From Marinobacter sp. (GTDB lineage: Bacteria > Pseudomonadota > Gammaproteobacteria > Pseudomonadales > Oleiphilaceae), in the NCBI GenBank assembly GCA_018066865.1, contig JAGPVT010000038.1, positions 1-51,207 on the forward strand: a DNA stretch of 51,207 nucleotides, in the 5' to 3' direction. The translations under genes were made by a program, and so were the position numbers. The notes below the pieces were generated by a model. The model made no database searches, was not told the origin of the DNA, and saw only the letters and a list, made by a program, of their open reading frames with translations. Below are positions 1 through 10,772 of this stretch, in pieces; position 1 is the first letter of the stretch, and every line of letters begins with the position of its first letter.

Positions 1-2708
<2,708 letters not shown>

Positions 2709-2724
2709 CGCAAACCAGGAAGCA

Positions 2725-2750
2725 GGGGCGCCCGTGATGGCGCCCCTTTA
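2725..2750 (+). terminator. Intrinsic terminator after lpdA
   Basis: Perfect 8-bp stem GGGGCGCC / GGCGCCCC with a 6-nt loop, followed by TTTA. The T-tract is short, so termination may be partial. It separates the sucB-lpd unit from sucCD. Confidence 0.7.
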
Positions 2751-2831
2751 CCATAAAAACAGCTGATTTCCGGTTGCGATCATGGCGAGTTCAGGTGACC
2801 CCCTGTCCGCCGAACCGAATTCGCATTAAGG

Positions 2832-2849
2832 GCTCCCCGGCTGGGGGGC
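2832..2849 (+). other. Hairpin in the sucC leader
   Basis: GCTCCCC pairs with GGGGGGC (one G-T pair) across a 4-nt loop, 54 bp before the sucC start. No T-run follows, so it is not a normal terminator. It may be an RNA processing or stabilising element of the sucCD mRNA leader; its role is unknown. Confidence 0.35.
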
Positions 2850-2903
2850 GCGGGTTCACTTTCCGTACGTGGTTATCCTTCATCAAAAAGCGGGACACTA
2901 ACT

Positions 2904-4070
2904 ATGAATTTGCACGAATATCAGGGCAAACAGCTTTTCGCTGAATATGGCTTGCCAGTATCACAGGGCATTGCCTGTGATACTCCGGATCAAGCAGTAG
3001 CAGCAGCAGAAAAGATCGGCGGCAACAGCTGGGTTGTAAAAGCTCAGGTTCACGCTGGCGGTCGCGGTAAAGCTGGCGGTGTAAAGCTGGTCAAGAACAC
3101 TGACGACATCCGCGCGTTTGCAGAGCAGTGGTTGGGCAAGCAGCTCGTTACTTTTCAGACCGACGAGCACGGCCAGCCGGTCAGCAAGATTCTGGTTGAA
3201 TCCCTGACGGATATCGATCAGGAGCTGTATCTGGGCGCGGTTGTCGACCGTGGCACTCGCCGTATCGTATTCATGGCATCCACCGAAGGCGGTGTCGAAA
3301 TTGAAACGGTTGCGGAAGAAACTCCTGAGAAAATCCTGAGAGCCGAAATCGATCCGTTGGTAGGTGCGCAGCCTTACCAGGGTCGTGAGCTGGCGTTCAA
3401 GCTTGGGCTGGAAGGCAAACAGATTGGTCAGTTCACCAAGATTTTCCTGGGCCTGGCAAAGCTGTTTGAAGACTACGACCTGGCACTGATGGAAATCAAC
3501 CCGCTGGTAATTACTCCAGCCGGTGATCTGCACTGCCTGGACGCCAAGATTGGTGTCGATGGCAACGCGTTGTACCGTCAGAAGAAGTTGCAGGAAATGC
3601 GCGATCCTTCACAGGAAGATGCCCGTGAAGCCGAAGCTGCAGCCTGGGAACTGAACTACGTTGCACTTGAAGGCAATATCGGCTGCATGGTTAACGGCGC
3701 TGGTCTGGCCATGGGTACCATGGACATCATCAAGCTGTCTGGCGGCCGCCCGGCTAACTTTCTGGACGTTGGCGGCGGTGCGACCAAAGAGCGCGTATCC
3801 GAAGCGTTCAAGATCATCCTGTCTGACGATGCAGTGCAAGCCGTGCTGGTTAACATCTTCGGCGGTATTGTTCGCTGCGACATGATTGCCGAAGGCATCA
3901 TTGGTGCGGTTAAAGAAGTTGGGGTTAAGGTGCCAGTAGTTGTTCGTCTTGAAGGTAACAATGCTGAACTGGGTTCCAAGGTACTGGCTGAAAGTGGCCT
4001 GAACATCATCGCCGCCAGCAGCCTGGCCAATGCTGCAGAGCAAGTCGTTAAAGCCGCAGGGGGTAAATAA
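2904..4070 (+). CDS. sucC: Succinyl-CoA synthetase (ADP-forming) beta subunit
   Basis: Beta subunit of succinate-CoA ligase, which makes ATP or GTP from succinyl-CoA in the TCA cycle. The 388-residue length matches the family. It starts with the characteristic [16 protein letters not shown], has an ATP-grasp nucleotide-binding domain in the N-terminal ~235 residues (the [12 protein letters not shown] loop near residue 50; LMEINPLVI metal and nucleotide ligands), and a C-terminal CoA-ligase domain containing FLDVGGGA and [11 protein letters not shown]. The stop codon overlaps the sucD start as TAATG, so the two subunits are translationally coupled. Confidence 0.97.
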   Translation: MNLHEYQGKQLFAEYGLPVSQGIACDTPDQAVAAAEKIGGNSWVVKAQVHAGGRGKAGGVKLVKNTDDIRAFAEQWLGKQLVTFQTDEHGQPVSKILVESLTDIDQELYLGAVVDRGTRRIVFMASTEGGVEIETVAEETPEKILRAEIDPLVGAQPYQGRELAFKLGLEGKQIGQFTKIFLGLAKLFEDYDLALMEINPLVITPAGDLHCLDAKIGVDGNALYRQKKLQEMRDPSQEDAREAEAAAWELNYVALEGNIGCMVNGAGLAMGTMDIIKLSGGRPANFLDVGGGATKERVSEAFKIILSDDAVQAVLVNIFGGIVRCDMIAEGIIGAVKEVGVKVPVVVRLEGNNAELGSKVLAESGLNIIAASSLANAAEQVVKAAGGK

Positions 4071-4942
4071 TGAGCATCCTGATTAATAAAGACACCAAGG
4101 TAATCTGCCAGGGCTTTACCGGCGCACAGGGTACATTCCATTCTGAGCAGGCGATCGAGTACGGCACCAAGATGGTTGGTGGTGTTAGCCCGGGTAAAGG
4201 CGGCACCGAGCATCTGGGGCTGCCGGTGTTCAACACCGTACGTGAAGCTGTAGAAAAGACCGGTGCTCAGGCTACCGTGATCTATGTTCCAGCTCCGTTC
4301 TGCAAAGACGCCATCATTGAAGCGGCGGACGCCGGCCTTGAACTGATTGTGTGCATCACTGAAGGCATCCCGACCATCGATATGCTGTACGCCAAAGAAT
4401 ACGTTGATCGTAAAGGCGTTCGCATGATCGGGCCTAACTGTCCGGGCGTAATCACACCGGGCGAGTGCAAGATCGGCATCATGCCAGGCCACATTCACAA
4501 GCCAGGCAAGGTCGGTATCGTATCCCGCTCCGGCACCCTGACTTACGAAGCAGTCAAACAGACCACAGACTTCGGCTACGGCCAGTCTACCTGCGTGGGC
4601 ATTGGTGGTGACCCGATTCCGGGATCCAACTTCATCGATATCCTCAGGCTGCTGCAGGACGACCCGCAGACAGAAGCGATTGTTATGATTGGTGAGATCG
4701 GCGGCACCGCTGAAGAAGAAGCGGCTGCGTTCATCAAGGAAAACGTCACCAAGCCTGTGGTTTCCTACATTGCCGGTGTTACAGCACCTCCGGGCAAGCG
4801 TATGGGCCACGCCGGTGCCATCATCTCTGGTGGTAAAGGTACGGCAGACGAAAAATTTGCGGCTCTGAACGACGCTGGTGTTAAAACCGTGCGCAGTCTG
4901 GCCGAGATTGGCAAGGCTCTGAAGGAAGTGACTGGCTGGTAA
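4070..4942 (+). CDS. sucD: Succinyl-CoA synthetase alpha subunit
   Basis: Alpha subunit, which binds CoA and carries the phosphohistidine intermediate. At 290 residues it has the usual size. It begins with the typical [18 protein letters not shown]ossmann CoA-binding part; [14 protein letters not shown] is the ligase motif, and the phosphorylated His is His247 in MGHAGAI. The one-base overlap with sucC ensures equal expression of the subunits. A strong terminator follows within 20 bp, ending the sucCD unit. Confidence 0.97.
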   Translation: MSILINKDTKVICQGFTGAQGTFHSEQAIEYGTKMVGGVSPGKGGTEHLGLPVFNTVREAVEKTGAQATVIYVPAPFCKDAIIEAADAGLELIVCITEGIPTIDMLYAKEYVDRKGVRMIGPNCPGVITPGECKIGIMPGHIHKPGKVGIVSRSGTLTYEAVKQTTDFGYGQSTCVGIGGDPIPGSNFIDILRLLQDDPQTEAIVMIGEIGGTAEEEAAAFIKENVTKPVVSYIAGVTAPPGKRMGHAGAIISGGKGTADEKFAALNDAGVKTVRSLAEIGKALKEVTGW

Positions 4943-4960
4943 AACCGGTTTCTTTCGCTA

Positions 4961-4998
4961 AAACCCCCGTTTCTGTTCTGCAGAGCGGGGGTTTTTTA
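4961..4998 (+). terminator. Intrinsic terminator after sucD
   Basis: AAACCCCCG pairs with CGGGGGTTT across a 16-nt loop, followed directly by TTTTTT. A strong rho-independent terminator. Confidence 0.88.
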
Positions 4999-5062
4999 TT
5001 TATAATGCCGGGTCGTCTGATCTAGTATGGGCGGATCCCATTCAAATGAAGGAGTTTGTGCT

Positions 5063-6277
5063 TTGAGTTCTGTAGATTCCCAGCAACGGGTATTGTCCGG
5101 TATGCGTCCGACCGGCAAGCTTCATCTTGGTCATTACCACGGTGTGCTGAAAAACTGGGTGAAACTCCAGCACGAATTCGAGTGCTTCTTCTTTATCGCC
5201 GATTGGCATGCCCTGACGACCCACTACGATGACCCCTCCGGCATCGAGCAAAGTGTCTGGGACATGGTGATCGACTGGCTGGCCGCCGGAGTGAATCCCG
5301 GCTCCTCCACCATGTTTATCCAGTCGCAGGTGCCTGAGCATGCGGAACTGCATTTGCTGTTGTCCATGATCACCCCTCTGGGCTGGCTGGAACGCATACC
5401 CACCTACAAGGACCAGCAGGAAAAGCTGCGTGAAAAAGACCTCGCAACTTATGGTTTCCTGGGCTATCCGTTGCTGCAGACGGCCGACATACTGATGTAC
5501 CGCGCGGGCAAGGTGCCAGTGGGTGCAGATCAGGTGTCTCACGTTGAAATCACCCGTGAGATAGCCCGCCGTTTCAATCATATCTATGGGCGCGAACCCG
5601 GGTTTGAAGATCAGGCGGAGTCTGCCATCGTCAAGATGGGCAAGAAAAACGCCAAGCTCTACCGCACGCTAAAAAAGAGATACCAGGAAGAGGGTGATCT
5701 GGAAGCTCTGGAGACCGCTCGCGCCTTGCTTATGGAGCAGCAGAACATTTCCATCGGTGATCGTGAACGCCTGTATGGATACATTGAGGGTGGCGGCAAG
5801 GTCATTCTCCCGGAGCCACAGCCACTGTTGACGCCAGACTCAAAAATGCCGGGGCTGGACGGACAGAAAATGTCCAAGTCCTACAATAACTACATTGGCC
5901 TGCGGGAAGATCCGGACAGCGTGGCTCAGAAAGTCCGTACCATGCAAACGGACCCCCAGCGGGTGCGGCGGACAGATCCAGGCGAGCCGGAGAAGTGTCC
6001 GGTGTGGGGGCTGCACAAAGTCTACTCCGATGAAGCAACCAAAGAGTGGGTTCAGACCGGTTGCCGCAGTGCCGGCATCGGCTGCCTTGACTGCAAAAAA
6101 CCGCTTATTGATTCGATTCTGGAAGAGCAGCGCCCCCTGCGTGAGCGGGCTCTTGAATATGAAGACAATCCCGATCTTGTGCACTCCATTTTGCAGGAAG
6201 GGCGTGAACATGCCCGGGACGCAGCCCGTGATACGCTTGAGGAAGTCCGGGCAGCAATGGGTCTGAGCTATCGCTAA
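5063..6277 (+). CDS. trpS: Tryptophan-tRNA ligase with a four-cysteine motif
   Basis: Class Ic synthetase that charges tRNA-Trp. The HIGH-like motif is HLGH (residues 21-24) and KMSKS is at 269-273; an insert of about 75 residues precedes KMSKS, making it longer than the E. coli enzyme. After KMSKS, Cys312, Cys334, Cys341 and Cys344 form C-x21-C-x6-C-x2-C, nearly the spacing that holds a [4Fe-4S] cluster in the Thermotoga maritima enzyme. I chose the TTG at 5063 because AAGGAG lies 8 bp upstream; an in-frame ATG at 5027 would add 12 residues but has no good ribosome binding site. scpA follows after 25 bp. Confidence 0.93.
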   Translation: MSSVDSQQRVLSGMRPTGKLHLGHYHGVLKNWVKLQHEFECFFFIADWHALTTHYDDPSGIEQSVWDMVIDWLAAGVNPGSSTMFIQSQVPEHAELHLLLSMITPLGWLERIPTYKDQQEKLREKDLATYGFLGYPLLQTADILMYRAGKVPVGADQVSHVEITREIARRFNHIYGREPGFEDQAESAIVKMGKKNAKLYRTLKKRYQEEGDLEALETARALLMEQQNISIGDRERLYGYIEGGGKVILPEPQPLLTPDSKMPGLDGQKMSKSYNNYIGLREDPDSVAQKVRTMQTDPQRVRRTDPGEPEKCPVWGLHKVYSDEATKEWVQTGCRSAGIGCLDCKKPLIDSILEEQRPLRERALEYEDNPDLVHSILQEGREHARDAARDTLEEVRAAMGLSYR

Positions 6278-6302
6278 GTCAGCCAAGCCAGAGCAGGCCC
6301 CT

Positions 6303-7070
6303 TTGGCGCGGGTTTCAGGGAAAGATCTGATTGACCTTCCCAGTGATCTGTATATCCCGCCAGATGCACTTGCGGTGTTTCTGGAAGCCTTTGAGGGGCC
6401 GCTCGACCTTCTGCTCTACCTCATCCGTCGCCAGAATATGGATATTCTGGATATAGACGTGAGTGAAATAACCCGGCAATACATGGACTATATCGGAGCC
6501 GTGGAAGCCATGCGCTTCGAGCTGGCTGCAGAGTACCTGGTGATGGCGGCCACGCTGGCGGAAATAAAATCCCGCATGCTGCTGCCGAGGCATGAGAGCG
6601 CCGAAGAAGATGAGTTGGATCCAAGAGCTGAACTGATTCGGCGGCTGCAGCAGTACGAGCGATTCAAGCAGGCCGCTGAGGACATCGACACATTGCCACG
6701 TATGGAGCGTGACAGTTTTTCTGTATCGGCATCGCTGCCGCAGTTACCGTCTACCCAACCGCATCCCGATGTTGATTTTATGGATATGCTTCTTGCACTT
6801 CGTGGCGTACTGGAACGAGCGGACCTTTTTACCAGCCATCATGTGGAAAAGGAGAAACTCTCCACCCGGGAGCGCATGTCGGCCATTTTGTCAGTGTTAA
6901 AGGATGATCAGTTTGTTGCTTTCCAGAGTCTCTTCACCGTTGAAGAAGGAAGGCTCGGCGTGGTGGTCACGTTTCTGGCAACGCTGGAGTTGGTGAAAGA
7001 GCAACTGATTGAAGTGGTACAGGCAGAAGTGCTGGGTTCGATTCACGTGCGCGCCCGGGCTGCTCGCTAG
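6303..7070 (+). CDS. scpA: Segregation and condensation protein A
   Basis: Kleisin subunit that bridges the SMC heads and binds ScpB in the bacterial condensin complex. At 255 residues it is typical; the N-terminal part with LEAFEGPLDLLLYLIRRQ and the helix NMDILDIDVSEITRQY is highly characteristic, and the C-terminal winged helix ends in a basic tail. A stop in this frame at 6264 and the lack of ATG/GTG codons leave TTG at 6303 as the likely start. It lies between trpS and scpB on the same strand. smc itself is about 3.7 kb downstream, so the condensin genes are near each other but not in one operon. Confidence 0.93.
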   Translation: MARVSGKDLIDLPSDLYIPPDALAVFLEAFEGPLDLLLYLIRRQNMDILDIDVSEITRQYMDYIGAVEAMRFELAAEYLVMAATLAEIKSRMLLPRHESAEEDELDPRAELIRRLQQYERFKQAAEDIDTLPRMERDSFSVSASLPQLPSTQPHPDVDFMDMLLALRGVLERADLFTSHHVEKEKLSTRERMSAILSVLKDDQFVAFQSLFTVEEGRLGVVVTFLATLELVKEQLIEVVQAEVLGSIHVRARAAR

Positions 7071-7116
7071 ATTATTCCGCATCGGAAAACAGCGCACCGA
7101 AGAACGGATCGCCATC

Positions 7117-7758
7117 ATGAACGAAGAACATCTTTCCAGAATTCAGGCAATTGTCGAAGCCGCGTTGCTGGCTGCGGGTAAGCCCCTGTCGCTTGATCAA
7201 TTACGGGAATTGTTTACCGAAGATGAGCGCCCGGCACGGCAGGTCATGGAACATGTGATGATGCTTCTTGGCGGTGCGTGTGAGGGGCGGGGGTTTGAGC
7301 TTCGTAAAGTAGCCAGCGGCTACCGGCTTCAGATTCGTGAGGAGTTTGCGCCCTGGGTTAGCCGGTTGTTTGAGGAAAAACCTCAGCGCTATTCCCGTGC
7401 CCTGCTGGAAACGCTTGCATTGATCGCCTACCGCCAGCCCATTACCCGTGGCGAGATTGAAGACATTCGGGGTGTTACGGTAAGCAGCAATATCATTCGC
7501 ACATTACTTGAGCGAGAGTGGGTTCGCATTGTAGGGCATAAGGACGTTCCCGGCCGGCCTGCGATGTATGCGACGACCCGACAGTTTCTGGACTATTTCA
7601 ATCTTTCCAGCCTGGATCAGATGCCACCTTTGTCCGAGATCCGGGACCTGGAAGAAATAGGCAGGGAAATTGAAAAGAGTATTCAAGCCGAGATTGAGTT
7701 TGATTCAACATCGGCAAAGCCCGCTGAGGATAATCCTCCGGGCGAGACACTTCACTGA
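7117..7758 (+). CDS. scpB: Segregation and condensation protein B
   Basis: Winged-helix partner of ScpA in the SMC complex. The start at 7117 gives MNEEHLSRIQAIVEAALLAA, the expected N-terminus. An upstream in-frame start at 7009 would lie inside scpA and is unlikely. The conserved stretch ALLETLALIAYRQPITRGEI, followed by IRGVTVSSNIIRTLLEREWV, identifies the family. The C-terminal ~40 residues are acidic and probably disordered. It is 46 bp after scpA and 39 bp before rluB, probably in the same operon. Confidence 0.93.
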   Translation: MNEEHLSRIQAIVEAALLAAGKPLSLDQLRELFTEDERPARQVMEHVMMLLGGACEGRGFELRKVASGYRLQIREEFAPWVSRLFEEKPQRYSRALLETLALIAYRQPITRGEIEDIRGVTVSSNIIRTLLEREWVRIVGHKDVPGRPAMYATTRQFLDYFNLSSLDQMPPLSEIRDLEEIGREIEKSIQAEIEFDSTSAKPAEDNPPGETLH

Positions 7759-7775
7759 TACCATTCGGGTATCAG
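7755..7775 (+). other. Perfect hairpin at the scpB stop codon
   Basis: CTGATACC and GGTATCAG pair perfectly around a 5-nt loop; the left arm includes the scpB stop TGA. There is no T-run. It could tune read-through or mRNA stability between scpB and rluB. Confidence 0.4.
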
Positions 7776-7797
7776 TCAGCGATTAAGGATTATGTTC

Positions 7798-8829
7798 ATG
7801 GCGTCAGAACGCCCCGGAAGAAAGGCAAAACCGGCCGCAGATACAGTGATTAACGAGGACCCGGAGCGGATCCAGAAGCTTCTCGCCCGTGCCGGTATCG
7901 GCTCGCGCCGGGAAATCGAAGGCTGGATGGAAACCGGGCGCCTGACGGTCAATGGTGAGGCCGCTGTGCCGGGCCAGAAAGCAACGGTGAATGATCGGTT
8001 CGAACTGGACGAAAAGCGGCTGGAAGTAGCAGCGGCTGCTGTGACTGTGCGCCGGGTGCTTATCTATAACAAGCCCGAAGGTGAGGTGGCTACGCGGAAG
8101 GATCCTGAGGGGCGTCCAACGGTATTTGACCGCCTGCCCAGGCTCAAGGATAACCGCTGGATATCGATAGGCCGGCTGGATATCAATACCACCGGGCTTG
8201 TGCTGTTCACCACCGACGGTGAGCTCGCCAATCGTCTGATGCACCCCTCAAACCAGATCGACCGGGAATACGCAGTCAGGGTTTTTGGCGAAGTTGATGA
8301 CGCCATGATCGAGCGCCTGATGGCCGGCGTTCTTCTTGAAGACGGCATGGCAAAATTCAGTGATCTCAGTCCTGCCGGCGGCAGCGGGATCAACCGTTGG
8401 TTTCACGTTACGCTTCTGGAAGGCCGTAACCGTGAGGTCAGGCGCTTGTGGGAGTCCCAGGGTGTACGCGTAAGTCGTCTGAAGCGTGTGCGTTATGGGC
8501 CGGTCTTTCTGCCCAGCCGGCTGACGCTTGGAAAATGGGAAGAGCTGGATCAGAAAGCCGTCGATTCATTGAGCAAAACGGTCGGGCTTGAATCGGTGGA
8601 TATACCGCAAAAAACGCCGGACGAGCAGGCTGCCCATGACCGGCAGCGAAGAAAGAGCCCGGGGAGTGGTAACAAAAAAGCCGGAAGCCGGCGCTGGGAT
8701 GTCAGTGATACCAAACCGACTCGAAACGGAGGCTCTGATAAGCCTCGCACCGGGGTGGGCAGGCCGAAGGCAGGGTCTGGCCGACCGCGTAAAGCCCATT
8801 CCGGAAGTGCCGGTAAGTCGGGCAGGTAA
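7798..8829 (+). CDS. rluB: 23S rRNA pseudouridine synthase RluB family
   Basis: Isomerises a uridine in 23S rRNA helix 93 (U2605 in E. coli) to pseudouridine. An N-terminal S4 RNA-binding domain (ERIQKLLARAGIGSRREIE) is followed by the RsuA/RluB catalytic domain with the active Asp in IGRLDINTTGLVLFTTDGEL and the GRNREVRRLWESQG motif. The last ~90 residues are a basic Gly/Lys/Arg/Pro-rich low-complexity tail, probably extra rRNA contact. I prefer ATG 7798 because AAGGA lies 8 bp before it; ATG 7792 is too close. The pairing with scpAB is common in gammaproteobacteria. Confidence 0.9.
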   Translation: MASERPGRKAKPAADTVINEDPERIQKLLARAGIGSRREIEGWMETGRLTVNGEAAVPGQKATVNDRFELDEKRLEVAAAAVTVRRVLIYNKPEGEVATRKDPEGRPTVFDRLPRLKDNRWISIGRLDINTTGLVLFTTDGELANRLMHPSNQIDREYAVRVFGEVDDAMIERLMAGVLLEDGMAKFSDLSPAGGSGINRWFHVTLLEGRNREVRRLWESQGVRVSRLKRVRYGPVFLPSRLTLGKWEELDQKAVDSLSKTVGLESVDIPQKTPDEQAAHDRQRRKSPGSGNKKAGSRRWDVSDTKPTRNGGSDKPRTGVGRPKAGSGRPRKAHSGSAGKSGR

Positions 8830-8858
8830 TTCCATGTGTTGATCCTGAACCGGGCTGT

Positions 8859-9785
8859 TCAGCGAATGGTCGCGAACACCCGGGTGCAGTTTCGGCCCTG
8901 ATCTTTGGCCCGGTAAAGTGCTTCGTCAGCGCGGGCTATCCACTGGCCCGGAGCTTCCCCCGGCATATAGCGGGCTACACCGCAGCTTATGGTTACTGAA
9001 AGCTCAGTGCCTCCGCAGTCGACCCGAAGGTTTGCCACGGCACTGCGCACCCGGTCTGCTACATCCTGTGCTTCCTCCTCGCCCGTATGGGGCAGCAAAA
9101 TAGCGAACTCTTCTCCACCAAACCGGTAAACGCTGTCTGAATTTCTGATTGCAGCCTCCAATGCCTCAGCAGTCAATCGCAGCAGGTGATCACCCACCAC
9201 GTGCCCGTGCTGATCGTTTACCTTTTTGAAACGGTCCAGGTCGCAGAGAATCAGGGTGTACTCCTCAGCATGACGTTGTGCAAGCAGGCTTACGCGCTGA
9301 AGATGCTCATCCAGAGCCCGTTTGTTGGGAATTGACGTAAGCGAATCGGTCAGCGCTGCATGTTCAATGGCAATAAACTGGCAGGCATTGCGTAGCGGGC
9401 AGATGGCCGCGCTGATGATCATTTCAATGCCCTGCAGTTCATCGTCTGAAAATTTGCGCCGACGGTTCAGTGTCAGAGTTCCGTAACACACGCCTTCGAG
9501 ATTAAGTCGATACTCACAGCGGTGCGGCCCACCGATACCAGTTGCATACACAAAATCACGATGAGCTATCTGATGGCGGTAATTCAGCGCGTCGAAGGGA
9601 ATGATTTCGCCCAGTTCTTCCGCCAGAATGCCAAGCTGGGTTTCCAGCGAGAGTGTCGTGGAAAGCCGCCGTGTAAGCCTGCTGAAAGGATCGGGAGTGT
9701 TCGACCAGCCCTGATAAGCTTGTCGTAGCGCCGCCAGATCTTTCGGCTGAGAGGTGGATCTCTGTTTCGACGGTATGTTTTTCAC
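8859..9785 (-). CDS. Diguanylate cyclase (GGDEF domain) with an N-terminal sensor region
   Basis: Makes cyclic di-GMP from two GTP. The C-terminal GGDEF domain (about residues 140-305) has an intact active-site loop in YRFGGEEFAILLPH, and RNSD five residues before it fits the RxxD product-inhibition I-site. The N-terminal ~130 residues have no clear membrane segment and resemble a degenerate GAF-like sensor; this part is not confidently assigned. It is convergent with rluB across 29 bp and has its own upstream region of ~300 bp shared with the divergent GntR gene. The signal it senses cannot be read from the sequence. Confidence 0.88.
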   Translation of the reverse strand: MKNIPSKQRSTSQPKDLAALRQAYQGWSNTPDPFSRLTRRLSTTLSLETQLGILAEELGEIIPFDALNYRHQIAHRDFVYATGIGGPHRCEYRLNLEGVCYGTLTLNRRRKFSDDELQGIEMIISAAICPLRNACQFIAIEHAALTDSLTSIPNKRALDEHLQRVSLLAQRHAEEYTLILCDLDRFKKVNDQHGHVVGDHLLRLTAEALEAAIRNSDSVYRFGGEEFAILLPHTGEEEAQDVADRVRSAVANLRVDCGGTELSVTISCGVARYMPGEAPGQWIARADEALYRAKDQGRNCTRVFATIR

Positions 9786-10087
9786 TGGGGTTCACTCTGC
9801 TGACAGAATTGATCGATTGCTTGCGCGGGTATTAGCATGGTTTGTGCCGGTCAATAAATTACGTCTATAAAACAAATATATGTATTGAACTTCTAAGGTG
9901 CTTTGATGTGCCGGTGAACAAGCTCGGCCCCAAGCGTCAAAAAAACGGCAAGCTCCGTTCGGAGGATGCGGTCACGGGCGCAAAATGCTGGTGAAGGGGG
10001 GTGGGGATGAAGAGTCCCTGTGTTAAACTCTCGCTGTTCGATCATCAACTGAATCCCCGCTGTTTCCAGAAGTGAGCAACATTCCGT
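9786..10087. other. Divergent intergenic region between the diguanylate cyclase and GntR genes
   Basis: 302 bp without a convincing gene. An AT-rich stretch near 9845-9895 probably holds promoter elements, but I could not fix clean -35/-10 boxes for either side. An 80-codon frame on the - strand (9893-10135) crosses the GntR start and looks like a chance frame. Confidence 0.5.
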
Positions 10088-10771
10088 ATGACGTTTCAGG
10101 CCCCAGAAAGTCTCTCCGAACAGATCGCCCAGCATCTGGAGCAGAGGATTGTCACGCGGGATCTGACGCCCGGGAGTCGCATCCAGGAGCTCAAGGTTTC
10201 AGGTGACCTCAACGTCAGCCGCGGTTCGGTGCGCGAAGCCCTGCTGATTCTGGAGCGCAGGCATCTTATTGAGATTTTTCCACGCAGAGGCGCGGTGGTT
10301 TCCAGCCTGACCGTGGCCAGCGTTAACAGTCTTTACGATATCTACATCGATTTGCTGTGCATGCTCGGACGCAAAGTTATCGAGCGCTGGTCGGGCGATG
10401 AACTGGGCGGTGTTATGGGCCGGGTTCGTGAAGTTGAGGCGGTCATCCAGGCTGTAAACTCAACGGGGCCAGATGCGGCAGAAAAAGTGATCGATGCGGG
10501 CTTTGGCGTCATGCGTTACGCCTACGGACTAGTGGGCAACCCGTTCCTGGAGGAGACTCTGGAGAACTTCCGACCCGCGATCAGTCGCACTTATTTTGTT
10601 GCACTGGAGAATTTCCGGGAGGGCATCGGGCAGACGGCTGTCTTTTTCAGCCGTCTCGGAGAAGCTGCGGTGAGTGGCGACGCTGACCGTTTGCAGTCCG
10701 CAATAACGGCCTTTGGCGAACATCAGCGTCAACAGGTACTGAGTACGCTCAGGGAGGAGGAGTGCGCGTGA
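10088..10771 (+). CDS. GntR-family (FadR-like) transcriptional regulator
   Basis: DNA-binding regulator with an N-terminal winged helix (SLSEQIAQHLEQRIV, then ELKVSGDLNVSRGSVREAL as the recognition region, residues ~40-60) and a C-terminal all-helical FCD-type domain of about 130 residues. It sits directly upstream of smc with one base between its stop and the smc ATG, and the smc ribosome binding site (GGAGGAGGAG) lies inside its last codons. The same GntR-smc-zipA-ligA order is known from Pseudomonas. Ligand unknown; autoregulation and control of smc are possible but not shown by any clear operator. Confidence 0.88.
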   Translation: MTFQAPESLSEQIAQHLEQRIVTRDLTPGSRIQELKVSGDLNVSRGSVREALLILERRHLIEIFPRRGAVVSSLTVASVNSLYDIYIDLLCMLGRKVIERWSGDELGGVMGRVREVEAVIQAVNSTGPDAAEKVIDAGFGVMRYAYGLVGNPFLEETLENFRPAISRTYFVALENFREGIGQTAVFFSRLGEAAVSGDADRLQSAITAFGEHQRQQVLSTLREEECA

Positions 10772-10772
10772 C

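Noticed and set aside
3656..4810. 384-codon open frame on the - strand opposite sucC/sucD
   Set aside because: Antisense shadow of two strongly conserved genes; its composition follows from their codon use and it has no ribosome binding site or family resemblance.
9893..10135. 80-codon - strand frame crossing the GntR gene start
   Set aside because: No ribosome binding site, no recognisable family, and it overlaps the regulator gene's start region.
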